A stretch of DNA of 64,000 bases from Triatoma infestans (lineage: Eukaryota > Arthropoda > Insecta > Hemiptera > Reduviidae): positions 248,001 through 312,000 of the forward strand of contig JAAEAF010014805.1 of assembly GCA_011037195.1 (NCBI GenBank). The letters are read 5' to 3'. The first letter of the stretch is position 1, and every line of letters begins with the position of its first letter. The translations under genes were made by a program, and so were the position numbers. Under the pieces are notes generated by a model that saw only the letters and a list, made by a program, of their open reading frames with translations, did no database searches and was not told where the DNA came from. Below, piece after piece: positions 33,640-43,874 of this stretch.

Positions 33640-34075
33640 TGATAGGCTGTGTAACACGAACGGTTTAGTAAAAGGGCTTGTAAGTATATATGTTTAAGAG
33701 AGTGAAGAAAGTAGTCACCACTGCTAACAATAAATATATTCTATTAAAATAATAACTACAAGTTATTTGCAAGAAATAATCAACTTATTAATATGCACTG
33801 ATGCTAAGAGAGCGAAAAACAAGTGTTCTGCTTCGATGTCTACAACAAACTATGATTAATAAATGATCTAGAATAAAGGCAAATCTCTATCACTGGCATA
33901 AGTTTAAAAGAGCGATTCCTGAAGTAAGTGTTTCTGGCTTTGAAAGAAGAATGCAGACTGTCCGAAAGAATGCCTTCTCTTATAAAACAGTTGGCCATGT
34001 GGCATTGTATTAATTTAACGGATTCTTGCGCCTTTGTCACTTGGTTTGCATTGACCTAGATTGTAGTATACCTGG
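33640..34075 (+). repeat. LTR-like repeat C (copy 2)
   Basis: Carries the full block order: AACACGAACGGTTTAGTAAA, AAGTATATATGTTTAAGAGA, AATAAATATATTCTATTAAA, AGAGCGAAAAACAAGTGTTC, TGCTTCGATGTCTACAACAA, and finally GACCTAGATTGTAGTATACC near 34,055. It matches 41,735-42,370 and 55,795-56,240 in inverse orientation. Confidence 0.6.
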
Positions 34076-35267
34076 CTAAATACACTATTTGAAGTATCTA
34101 ATTTTCACAAGTTATTTTCCAAAACTATTATTTTTCCATTTCGTTTTTCCACTACAGCAGCCATGTTTAAGGCGACCATATTATCTGTTTTATTTTCTAC
34201 ATACAATAATTTCCATATGTAACTTTCACTTATATGTGATTCGCTGATCTGTTGGTCGCATGAAAACTTTGGCTATTATGGATCAAATACTAAATTCCTT
34301 TATTCTACAATTACGTTTGAAAATTAGTAATGATTTGTAAAGATAACTCTCTGGACCTGCCAATTGCACAAATTGTGTTTTTCTCTTGTTCCAAGATACC
34401 ATAGCTTATGAAAAAAGGACAATATTGTCAAACTCTATTTTCAAAAGAAAATGACTCCGTTAAGTTTTAACAAATAAATTGAAAACATAAAAATATTTTT
34501 GTCCCTATAAAGCTGAAATACTGTTTTAAAGGGCAAAAAAATAAAGATTAAAAATATTTATTGAAAATCCATTTTATAATTAAGTTACGTCATGAATCAA
34601 AACAAATTATTGGAACGAGTTCAACATTCAACGAGTTTTTTTTTTCTAAGTGCTGACGCTGAAGTTGAAGAACTTTTGGGATGGGTGAAATTCATTTATA
34701 CGCGCCCTTCCCCGCACTAATTCTTTTACGGTAAAAAATTAATTGACTAATGATATTTATTGAATTAAGTGCTATGAAGATTTAATCTTTTTTTCTCCCT
34801 GATAGATGAGTAAATGTTTAGAACTCTTAAATAATTGCTTCAAAATGTGTGATATCTAAATTCCAACATTTCTTACATAAAAGGATGGAGCTTAAACGTT
34901 GAATTTGTTTAAACCTAGTGCACAACTTTCTGACAATCACACACACACACAAAACGCACTCTTACTTCTCTCCTAATCTTCAACTTAAGGAGTTAAACAG
35001 TAGTGAGTTCAGCCAAGCGTAATACAAATGTCACCACAATGGAGAATGCTTTGCAGATCCTATCTATACAATGTGTCAAACAAAACTATACACAACTTTC
35101 TTAGAGTTTCTTGTTAGGTTAATCTGTAAAAAAAATTGCATTATTCTAATTCAACTATATTAATTTTATTGTTACTAATGGTATTGTAAGTTGGTGCAGA
35201 TTTGTTCAGTAATTAATTACTTGTTCATCGGAAGATAACTCTTCTCATGATAATTTATTTATTCAAT
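34076..35267. other. No gene recognised
   Basis: AT-rich sequence; a short CA repeat near 34,943 and no open frame above 60 codons with any motif. Confidence 0.3.
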
Positions 35268-35490
35268 GCAACAATGATTGCCGTTAGCGCACTGGACTCC
35301 CACGCGGAGCTCCCGGTTTCGAGTCCAGCCGTGTTGCCCTTAGAATTTCTTTTCCTAGAAGCTTTTACAGCTCACTGTCTGGTATGGAGAATGTTGTCTG
35401 TAACGAGAGAACATTGCCGGGAGGCTGGCAGTGCACTGAGTAGGCTCCGAGTGCCAGTGACCATAGCTGCTAACGCCCTTTAAATTAAAA
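35268..35490 (+). repeat. tRNA-derived SINE (family A)
   Basis: GCCGTTAGCGCACTGGACTC (box A side) and CCCGGTTTCGAGTCCAGCC (box B) are followed by the body (ACAGCTCACTGTCTGGTATG, GTTGTCTGTAACGAGAGAAC) and the tail TTTAAATTAAAAACAAAAAG. The first bases of the head are poor. Confidence 0.75.
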
Positions 35491-35750
35491 ACAAAAAGCG
35501 AAAAATGATTGGCAAATTATTTCCAGCAAAGAATAAGAGAAAAAATGGATTAAAGCGCCATTCAGAAATAAATAATTAAATTAACTTTGTTATCTTTTCT
35601 TGCCGAGTATTTTTGTGCTTTGGTAAAATTGAGGGTGTTGGACTAACCGACATGAATTGTTTCTACTAAATAACTTAGAATTCTTAGGAAATTGTAGAAT
35701 TTTTATTTTAAAATAGGAAACTATAAAGAATTGTTTTTCATTAATATAAT

Positions 35751-35988
35751 AAGGGAAGGGAATAGCTAAATGGTTAGCGTACTGTACTCCCACGCGGAGG
35801 ACCCGGGTTCGAGTCCAGCTATGCTACGCTTAGATTTTTTCTTCCCAGGTGCTTCTACAGTTCACTGTCCGGTGATGGTCAGTGTTGTCTGTAACGAGCG
35901 AACACTGTCCGGAGGTCGGCGTGCACTGAGAAGGCTCCGGGCGCCAATGACCATAGATGTTGACGCGCCTTAAATTAAAAAAAAATAA
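35751..35988 (+). repeat. tRNA-derived SINE (family A), well preserved, 9-bp target duplication
   Basis: Starts GGGAAGGGAATAGCTAAATG; box A is TAGCTAAATGGTTAGCGTAC and box B GGGTTCGAGTCCAGC. The body (TTCACTGTCCGGTGATGGTC, TGTCTGTAACGAGCGAACAC) ends in TTAAATTAAAAAAAAA. TAATATAAT flanks it at 35,742-35,750 and 35,989-35,997. This is the best reference copy of the family in the window. Confidence 0.85.
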
Positions 35989-36029
35989 TAATATAATGGC
36001 ACAAATAAACAGACACACTGTCTTTATAT

Positions 36030-36345
36030 ATATTGGAAAGCTCCTAGATGCTTCCAAGGAGCCAAACCGGCAACCCTTCTACTGCATTTTCATTCTGGTG
36101 AACAGTAGAAATCCACAGCGAACCAAATCTGGCGATACGGGCATGAGAAGCTACAACCATGTTATTTCGCCTTGTATGAATTCTGAACAGATGTATTATC
36201 ATGATGGAGCATCTACTTGCCTTCCTGCCACATTACAGGACTTTTGCGACGAATCTCCTCCCTCAGACGTCTCGGAACATTCACTTAAATTTAGCAGTAT
36301 ATCCCTCGGGGACAATTTCATGCTGGAGATCCCGCAAACTTAAAA
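36030..36345 (-). pseudogene. mariner transposase relic (irritans/SETMAR-like)
   Basis: Minus-strand frames, interrupted by several stops, read RRDSSQKSCNVAGRQVDAPS, then VSPDLVRCGFLLFTRMKMQ, KGCRFGSLEASRSF. This matches the transposase C-terminal half: LHDNA region, YSPDLAPCDFFLFP box, LKMxLKGxRF. The third catalytic D of the CDFFLF motif is changed to G. It is unrelated to the DD41D element at 2.1 kb and has no visible terminal repeats. Confidence 0.6.
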
Positions 36346-37199
36346 ACAAAGATGACCATGAACATGCTCCTAATTTGTTTTACCTTCTTCGGTATTGAGC
36401 TTTTGCCCTGCCAGGATTTGGGCTCTTGCCTGTAACGTCTTCATCTTTCCTTGAATTAAAATGAAATTTTAGGGTCGCCAGTTTGACTCCGTGGATGTCA
36501 TCCAACGTGAAACGCAGAAGATGCTATACATGCTTCGAGGAAAGAACACATGCTGGAAAAGGTGTGTTGACGCGTAAGAGGTGGTATCCCAAATCGTGTA
36601 GTTTTTTATCAAAAGTCTTATCTCGGATATAACGGTGCGAAGCAGTTCCTATGACATTTTCATATTCCAATTCATTCAAATAGAAAATTTCATTTCGAAT
36701 ATTTGACCAGATTTTCAGCAATAAGAGTTTTGGAAAAATTTTTGTTTCCATAATGAGAGAATTATATGAACATATTTTTTGTCTTGGATTACAATAACTT
36801 TCTTTATAGTGAAAATTGTAATGAAGTAAAACTTAAGAATATTTATTAACCGTAATTGTCGATTGTAGATTTTATAAAAATAGAATGTGATATTTTTTTA
36901 CTAAAAAAAAGATATTTTCAAATCCTTGTGGGCGTATGTGCATGCGTTGTGTACGTGTTTGTGTGTGGGTGTGCGAAAAAAATATTACTTTTCAATACAT
37001 GGTTTTAAAAGAGTGTTTAGTATGTTTGGCTTCTACACTGTAAGATTACCAGAATATTTGGCACGCAGTAGATTCTAATTGCAGTATTGGTCTAAAAATA
37101 ATACTGTTATAATTATCTAATAGTTTTCGTCAATATTAGCTTTACGGAGTTGTGTACTAACAAATCGATTATAGCAATTTAGTATAGAATCTAATTTAA
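36346..37199. other. No gene recognised
   Basis: AT-rich sequence. A 75-codon minus-strand frame (36,524-36,751) shows no recognisable domain; GT-rich sequence lies near 36,940-36,975. Confidence 0.3.
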
Positions 37200-38340
37200 T
37201 CTAATCTAGAAATTCGGAGGTTCAGCACTTAGACCTCAGCTTGGCCCATTGTGCACTCCTATAAACGCTTCACATCAGTCCTGTATCATTAACAAACGCC
37301 AAGGCTGAGGCGAGTAGAATTTCTGATCCCGCCTTCGGCTCCAAATTGTGGACGCCAAAATTCAGGAATCGTCTGCGAACATAGTGTACGCACTCACCAA
37401 GATGGTGAAACGATGTCTCATCCTTTTGTCCGCATTTCCTGCAAAGTGGGTCCGCAGAGTGACCCATATTATGCAGATGTTTCCATAAAAGACAATGCCC
37501 TGTATTTAGGACAGTAATCCTCTTTAGCTCCACTTTCGTTCTGCCGAAGAGATAGTTTGTGTGAGTCTTTACGGGGGCCTTCCAAGAAAATCTTAAGAGT
37601 GCTCAGCCCCGCAATATTTTTTCAATGTAATGTGGGTTTGCGTGTTAGCCATTTTTCAATGGCACCACAAGCAGTTCTGTAAGAGATGTTGCCGCAGAAA
37701 GGCTCTGGACCACGCCCTTCTTCGCCAATCTGTGGGCCTCTTCGTTACCTTCAATGCCTTTATGTCCCGGCGCCCAACCCAGCAAAAGGCTATTGTGGTT
37801 TGCCAGAGATTCTAAATGTGTCGCGGCATTCTTTAACAATTCTTGACCTGATGAAGTTCGCTTCTAAAGCCTTTAGTGCGGCCTGGCTTATTATTATTAT
37901 TATTAAACACACTCTAAGCCACCGTACCTAGCGCATAGCGCCAAAACCGGTGCCTATGGCCACTTGGCCTTATCTACGAGGTAGACAAGTTACCGTCCCT
38001 GCCACGGGGAGGCGGACCTCTATTTATCCGTCTAGTCCTTCTTATTACCGCAACTTCTTGAGCAAACTCGACAAAGTCTTCGAAATTCATTGCATTTTTT
38101 ATCAGTTCTTTACATTCTCCCGGCCAGTTCTCCCCCCTACTTGTCAGCTTGAATTCCATATGGATTCTAGCCTCGTCGAGGAGAGGACACCGGAAGAGAA
38201 CGTGATACACTGTGTCCCGGTGATTGCATTCACAATTTGGGGAATCTTTCAGTCCCAAGTAGAAAAGCTTAGAATTGAACTCCCCGTGACCCATGAAATA
38301 GTGCGGCCTGGCTATCAGAGAAGATAGTATAGAATATCAG
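37200..38340 (-). pseudogene. LINE 3' part: RNase H and C-terminal Cys domain, interrupted
   Basis: On the minus strand the right end begins within RNase H (FSDSQAALKALEANFIRS). It resumes left of an inserted LINE with LLLGWAPGHKGIEGNEEAHRLAKKG, the final RNase H motif with its conserved H and D. The protein end, NTGHCLLWKHLHNMGHSADPLCRKCGQ, FHHLGEC, is the Cys-His end of Jockey/R1-type ORF2. The 3' UTR runs towards 37,200 with TGGGCCAAGCTGAGG. A second LINE interrupts it (37,889-38,297), and frames are further broken near 37,845. It is 5'-truncated at the hairpin locus on its right. Confidence 0.72.
37889..38297 (-). mobile_element. Nested 5'-truncated LINE with 15-bp target duplication
   Basis: TAGTGCGGCCTGGCT flanks the insert exactly at 37,874-37,888 and 38,298-38,312. 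On the minus strand a 106-codon frame encodes MGHGEFNSKLFYLGLKDSP, CECNHRDTVYHVLFRCPL, WPGECKELI. This is the C-terminal Cys-His region of an R1/I-like LINE, distinct from the element it interrupts. A short 3' UTR leads to a (TAA)n tail at 37,889-37,906. It inserted into the RNase H coding part of the older LINE. Lacking RT and endonuclease, it is a dead copy. Confidence 0.85.
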
Positions 38341-38370
38341 AGACATTTTCCGTGATAGCCTGCTTCATAT

Positions 38371-38416
38371 TGTGGTCATCGACCGGTTTCGGGCGTTCGC
38401 CAATCTTCTGGAAGCG
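38371..38416 (-). ncRNA. Hammerhead-like motif (left arm)
   Basis: The minus strand reads CTTCCAGAAGATTGGCGAAC, GCCCGAAACCGGTCGATGAC. A CUGAAGA core with one change (U to A), stem II GGCGAACGCC, GAAA, self-complementary ACCGGU, C at the cleavage position and GAUG for stem I. The core change should abolish activity. Confidence 0.4.
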
Positions 38417-38712
38417 TTTGTCAGACAGTGTGATAACACAGACTTGCACAGAACAAATTCAGTTTATACACTGACTGTCAGTTGCCCTTAGTTTTAACAT
38501 GGTGTTAGCTTGAAATCGTTATTTGATTTAATTTTTAAGTTATTCTGATTTTTTAATTGTCAAACATGTGTTCCTTTCCCACCCAGCTTCCATGACCATA
38601 AGTCCCTTTGAACTAGTTTAAGAGTTTAGTTTTAAAAAACAATTAAAAAGTCCAGTCAGTGTATAAACTGAATTTGCTCTGCGCAAGTCTGTGTTGTCAC
38701 ACTGTCTGACAA

Positions 38713-38756
38713 TTCCATCGTGAAGATGGGCGAACGCCCGAAACCGGTCGATGACC
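38713..38756 (+). ncRNA. Hammerhead-like motif (right arm)
   Basis: CCATCGTGAAGATGGGCGAA followed by CGCCCGAAACCGGTCGATGA. Stem I CATC/GATG, core CUGAAGA with the first C changed to G, stem II GGGCG/CGCCC, GAAA, self-complementary ACCGGU, C at the cleavage position. Well-paired but the core is mutated. Confidence 0.45.
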
Positions 38757-38929
38757 AAAAAATGAAGCAGGCTATTACGGAAAATATCTCTGATGTTTAT
38801 ATAATATTCTATTTAGGTACTCCCACTATATCAGATGCAAAATGTCTGTGATGCTTTCCAGCTCTGCGGAACCAACCACCACCACAACATAGTATAAAAT
38901 ACTTTTGTTGTTATACTTGTTATTACTTT

Positions 38930-39930
38930 CTCTTACTCCTAGTAAGAGGAAGTATTGTAATCGTGTCAAATTTTCGATATCGAGTTTTCACCGGAAATAT
39001 CCGTTTTGAGGTCCCCTGAGTCCAAAAAAGTGGTTTTTAGCGAATGGTCTGTGTGTGTGTGTGTGTGTGTGTGTGTCTGTGTGTGTGTATGTATGTGAAC
39101 AGCATAGCTCAAAAACGAAAAATCGTAGAAAGTTCAAACTTGATATTACGTTTAGGTATCACCATGGGATCTGACGGTGCGTTATGTGTCAATATTCCTC
39201 AACCGGAAGTACCACTTTACTAGTTGTTTTTTTTACGTTTTTGCAATTTTCTCAAAAATGGCTCCGAAGATTTTCTTTAAACTTGTTATATATCAACTAC
39301 ACATACAAAGAGCTACAACTTTTATTTGAAACATTTCTCCAGGAAAAATTCATTTAAGGGCACTTCTGGGGGAGGGGTGGGGTTAGGTTTTCATCTAAAG
39401 TGCTATTTCAGTTTCAGTATATTAGACAATTCTGTCATCTAAATAATGTTAATTAGAATTAAATATGTTGTTGAAATTCCGAGTTTGAAAAAAATAGATA
39501 ACCGGAAGTGCGTTTTTACTGAAATATAATTTTCAGTTTTCTGGTATTTTCTCGAAAATGGCTCCAACGATTTTCTTTAAACCAGCGTTGTTAACTATAC
39601 ATATAAAGAGCTACAACTTTTATTTGAAACTTTTCCCCTGATAAATTCATTTAAGGGGACTTTTGGGGGAGGGGGGTTATGTTTTTCTTTAAAATGCTAT
39701 CACAGTTGATTATACAATTCTGTCATCCAAATTGAAATAACTAGAAATTAATATATGACCCAAATTCCGAGTTTCAAGGAAATTAGTAAACCGGACAGTT
39801 TTACTGGACAGTGTTTTCACTTTTCGACGAATTTCATTAAATTTGGTACACTAACTATAAAATTTGTCAATTATAATTTTGAGTACTGGAGTAAGAGAAA
39901 GTTGTTTGAGTGTTTCACACCAGATTTTTT
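38930..39930 (+). repeat. ~1-kb dispersed repeat, best full-length copy
   Basis: Starts with a near-perfect palindrome, CTCTTACTCCTAGTAAGAG (38,931-38,950). AAGTATTGTAATCGTGTCAA, a (GT)n tract (39,050-39,090) and TATCACCATGGGATCTGACG follow. Then come two tandem internal units (about 39,240-39,510 and 39,540-39,790), each with ACGATTTTCTTTAAAC-like, ACAACTTTTATTTGAAAC and ACCGG blocks. It ends GTACTGGAGTAAGAGAAAGT, TGAGTGTTTCACACC. It is non-coding by appearance and unclassified. About a dozen diverged copies lie in the window. Confidence 0.75.
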
Positions 39931-40064
39931 TTTCCCCCAAAATTACTATTAAAGAAGTTATATTAATTAAATTTAATAACTTGACTCCAGATTATATGAG
40001 AATTTTACAACATAATTTGTTAAGAATAATTTAATATTTCTTGAAAATGTTATAAGATTGCAAT

Positions 40065-40720
40065 ACTTTCTCCTACTAAGAATAAGAGAAAGTGATAATG
40101 TTGGAGAGATTTTGTAAGTTTATCTAAGTGAGTACATTGCATGGTGCCGCTCTTTGCTTTAGCTCCTTAGAAAAAAGTAGTTCAAATTTGAGTTTTACTA
40201 ATAGATACCCTATAGAAAACTCTAAAATAATTTTACCAGAATAATGTTTCAAATAAAAGTCATAGTTTTATGTTTCTCCCCTAAGCTTTCCAGCTTTCAT
40301 AAAAATGGTGTATCTCTTTTCGAGTAAATTTCGAAAAACTCAAAAAACCTACTCTGTGAAGTCGCATTTTCAATTAACCTATTTTCTTCAAATTTGAAAT
40401 TCTAGCAAATCTTACTATTTAAGTCATAGGATCCTAATTATATCGGAGTTTGGAGAAAAATTAACGTTTTTGAGATTTTCTCTCTCTCTCACACATGCAC
40501 TGTCTCGCTCACACTCACATCCTCTCTGTCTATGTATACATATATTCTATATATCTTACAAAATCATACGGACCATTCACTAAATATATCTTTTTTCACC
40601 TTTTTATCCAGGTGACGTCAAAATGTGTATTTCCCGTAAAGACTCAATTTGAAACATTAGACAAGATCGCAAATCTTCCTTCCTCTTACGTTAAGAGAAA
40701 GAAAAAAAAACACACTAACT
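40065..40720 (+). repeat. Distant relative or rearranged copy of the ~1-kb repeat
   Basis: Begins with ACTTTCTCCTACTAAGAATA, AGAGAAAGT, a diverged form of the palindromic start. It continues with AAATAAAAGTCATAGTTTTA, a CT/CA-rich tract near 40,480-40,520, and ends near CCTCTTACGTTAAGAGAAAG, another small palindrome. The interior differs from other copies. Confidence 0.35.
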
Positions 40721-41400
40721 GTTATTATACAATTTTTTTAAAATAAAAATAATGTAATTTTAAGTAATGTAGTATTATTTTCAGTATTGAAGAGTAATAT
40801 TGCTATTTAGGTCAAACTATATTTTGTTATTACTCAGTATTTTTAAATATATCTGTTAACAAATCCATGTTACACATCTCTGTAAATAGATACAAACCAA
40901 AATCTTCTCTAATATGAATTTCTGCAGAACCTTACAGTGAATAGATTGCTGGGCCAATAAAAAAAAATAAATAAATAATTATAAACGACAACCATTTTTT
41001 AAAAACTCTTTGCACCATGGGAAACACCCTGGTTTGGATCATTTCTAAAAATAAGGTTACTAAAGCTTAGAATAGAATTCAATGATTGCGCTCATTCTAC
41101 TTTCAACAGTATCACCACGCATCGTTTGAACATACTTGTAACAGAAACCAAGTTAATGTTAAAGTGGCGCTAACTTCAACTAATTCATTTATAATGTTAA
41201 AGTTTATTTTATTATTAGTGACTTGGTTACGATTTCCATGTTTTCAAATTAATGGATAACAACTTATTCAGTTTAATTGTCTTTGCCTTTATTAAACGGA
41301 TCTATCTTTTTAAGATCACTTTATTCTTGGAAGTTTATTTGGAACCGTTCAAGGGAACCTAATGGAGAACATCACTAAATTGTTATTTTACTTTTCTTTA
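40721..41400. other. No gene recognised
   Basis: AT-rich sequence without tail, inverted ends or coding motifs. Confidence 0.3.
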
Positions 41401-41720
41401 GTTTTTATTTTCTATTGCAGCTGAAAGACTATTACGATTTGTCAAATTTTCAAAATTGCGTTTTCAGCAGAAATAGTTGTTTTGTGGTTCCATAAAAAAA
41501 AAAAATCTATTTTTCAACGAATACACGAGAGTATATTTGTGCGTATGAGATGAACATAATATCTTAAGAAGAAAATTTGCAGCACGTTTTGTTTAAATAC
41601 CATCTGAAACAAAGTTTTCAGACAAAATCTATTCATGTAAAAATAAATAGTTTTGAAAAATATTTTAAGTGAAATAATTTTGGCAAAAATAATGTATTTT
41701 AGAGTCAGGTACTATAATTT
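41401..41720 (+). repeat. ~1-kb dispersed repeat, decayed 5' part
   Basis: TTACGATTTGTCAAATTTTC, AAATTGCGTTTTCAGCAGAA, ATAGTTGTTTTGTGGTTCCA and the degenerate microsatellite at 41,520-41,550 follow the family order. Confidence 0.35.
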
Positions 41721-41734
41721 AAGGTCATTGCTGC

Positions 41735-42370
41735 TAAAGAGACAAAGGCACAGGAATCCGTTAGGAAAATAACAATGCCACTTGGCCAACTGCTTTGTAA
41801 GAGAAAATCTCCCGTTAGAGAGGGCATTCCTTCAAGAACAGTCTGCATTCTGCCTTCAAACAAGATAGTTTGTTGTAGACATCGAAGCAGAACACTTCAG
41901 GAATCGCTGTCTCAGAATCAGTACAGTTCCACAATATATTTGCAATAACTTGTACTTATTACTTTATTAGAATATATTTATTGTTAGCAAAAAAGGGTAA
42001 CCCAGGTAGAAAAAGTACTGTTACAGGAAGAGTTCATGAACCTTGATAACATTGTCTACCCCTTCTTCTCACAGGCGAGGATTTGAACGAACAATTAGAA
42101 GACATTCCTTCAATATAGTCTTGGCTAGACATTCAAAAGCAGAACACTTGTTTTTCGCTCTTTTAGCATCAGTGCATATTAATAAGTTAATAATTTCTTT
42201 GCAAATATCTTGTAGTTATTATTTTATTAGAATATATTTATTGTTAGCAGTGGTGACTGCTTTCTTATTTCTGATACTTCTCTCTTAAACATATATGTAC
42301 TTACAAGCCCCTTTACTAAACCGCTCGTGCTACACCAACTACTACTACTAACACACAAGCTACTATAACA
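41735..42370 (-). repeat. LTR-like repeat C, two adjacent copies
   Basis: Two minus-strand copies stand side by side (41,735-41,995 and about 42,019-42,370). Both carry the complement of AATAAATATATTCTAATAAA and AGTGTTCTGCTT. The right copy runs from TGTTACAGGAAGAGTTCATG to CTACTATAACA, giving TGTTA...TAACA ends like a solo LTR, but no flanking direct repeat was found (AGTAC versus CATCC). The left copy ends in ATTTAAGGTCATTGCTGCTA. Confidence 0.55.
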
Positions 42371-42589
42371 CATCCATATCAAACACATTTCAACTAAAAA
42401 AGTAATTGTTATTTTGTTTCTCTACTTTATCAGTGATTTTCTTAAAAAAACGGCCTGCGATTAATCTCTTTACATTTGGAATGCTAACTGCACATATACA
42501 TATCTAACACTTTTATTAAAAACATGATTTTGAGAAAGTAGTTTTAACAGTGAGTAATAACAGGGAGAACTAGTTCTAAGATAATTCCT

Positions 42590-42765
42590 AGGTGGGGGGG
42601 AGTGTTGGTGTAGTGGTTATGAGCACGAACTTGTAAATGAGAAGACCTTAGTTCAAGTGTTAAATTTTATATTAGCGGTGTTTCCGCCACCGTCCATGTC
42701 ACCTAATTTGGTAGCTGGGCGTTAAGTCCGCCTGAATAAAAAGGGATTAACATTACATTAGATGA
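42590..42765 (+). repeat. tRNA-derived SINE (other family)
   Basis: GTGTTGGTGTAGTGGTTATG, AGCACGAAC (box A) and CCTTAGTTCAAGTGTTAA (weak box B) at tRNA-like spacing. They are followed by a non-tRNA body (GGCGGTGTTTCCGCC-like hairpin, GGGCGTTAAGTCCGCCTG) and a simple ACATTACATTA end. Only one copy is seen here. Confidence 0.55.
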
Positions 42766-42819
42766 TTCATACTTCAAAAAAAGAAAAGAAAAGTAGATTG
42801 TAGATTATTGTAGGGGATT

Positions 42820-43215
42820 ATTGCACTGCGACCTGAAACATCCATTGTGCTCCCCGGAGCTTTCTCCAATGTACAGCCGGCTTCCAAGCAGCATTCTCTA
42901 GATACGGAGAACACTGCACATCATCGGCCAGTGAGTTGTAGAAGCGGCTAAGAAGAAAAAATCTAAGGGCAGCATGCTGGATTCGAACCCAGGATCTTTG
43001 CGTTGCTAGTCCAGCGAGCTACCACTGAGCTAATCCCTTCCTTCTCCCTTGGCTTTCCCAATTACGCTAGTTTGTGCTTTGTGTCCTTGTCTGTAAAGTG
43101 TAGAGTGTATGTAGCTTAAGTGTGTTGTGTACTGTTCTGATGACGTGCATCGAGTACTGAGCTGTGGTAACCTGTGGGGTCGCTACTCCCCAAGTAACTG
43201 CATGCAACAGATACC
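42820..43215 (-). repeat. SINE family B with conserved upstream extension (copy 1)
   Basis: The minus strand has a tRNA-like unit: GGGATTAGCTCAGTGGTAGC (box A), GGGTTCGAATCCAGC (box B), then the same body as family A (complement of GGCCAGTGAGTTGTAGAAGC). Upstream of the head about 175 bp is also shared with the copy at 61,530-61,950, including the complement of GAGTACTGAGCTGTGGTAAC and GTGGGGTCGCTACT. The extension may be part of the element. Confidence 0.7.
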
Positions 43216-43874
43216 CCCTCCTTGCGGGCAAAAAAAATAATGTGAAACTTCCTCACGTTTTTCTTTTACTGCAATTTACATAATTTTGATTTATGATTTG
43301 TTATTTATACGATTACTAGCTACACACAAATTTCACAAATAACTGAAGATAAATATGTGTGCATTTAAAATATGAAAAATTTATTACTTCCGGCAAACCA
43401 ATTTTCTTCACACTCAGAATTTCGGCCTAATATTAAATTCTTGTTTATATTATGTAGATGATAGAATCGTATAATAGATTGAAATAACCTTAATTAGATG
43501 ACATGAAAGCCTAAGGGTATGTCCACACTGGTGCAACTTTTCTTGCAAGAAAGGCATGCGTTATTGCATACCTCATGGAAGTTGAATTGGTCCTTTATTT
43601 TCATGACGCAACCACAGCGCACATGAATAAAACTACTTACATTTTCGTTCAACATTCTATACGTCTTGTTGATTTCGCTAGGTGTTATGTGATTTTTTAT
43701 AGGTTATGTATTATACAAATAATTTTAAGTATTATTTAATTATTATTTTAATAATAATTTTATTAGTAATTGATATTATTCAACTATGATTATTAATTAA
43801 TAATATCTCCTACAGCAGTGTTTCTGATTATGTCTGTAATCAAGAGACACTTGATTTTATAGAAAGATTATCGT

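Larger units (their letters stand above)
38330..38820. repeat. Inverted repeat with paired hammerhead-like motifs
   Basis: The left arm (about 38,330-38,477) and right arm (about 38,650-38,815) are inverted copies. Both contain the sequence CGAAACCGGTCGATGACC, a gap of a few bases, AATGAAGCAGGCTAT (orientation of the right arm), and at the inner end TCAGTGTATAAACTGAATTT. The spacer is about 170 bp. A block ending CTCTGCGGAACCAACCACCA follows on the right (to 38,890) and recurs at 63,085-63,125 joined directly to the arm sequence. The shape fits a Penelope-type inverted terminal unit, but no GIY-YIG sequence is attached. Confidence 0.6.

Noticed and set aside
38925..39930. ~1-kb repeat as a Helitron
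   Set aside because: It has a terminal hairpin, but at the wrong position for a CTRR 3' end, and no Rep/helicase sequence or TC...CTRR ends are visible.
42019..42370. Solo LTR with TG...CA ends
   Set aside because: The ends fit, but the flanking five bases differ and other copies of the repeat have different edges, so it is kept only as LTR-like.
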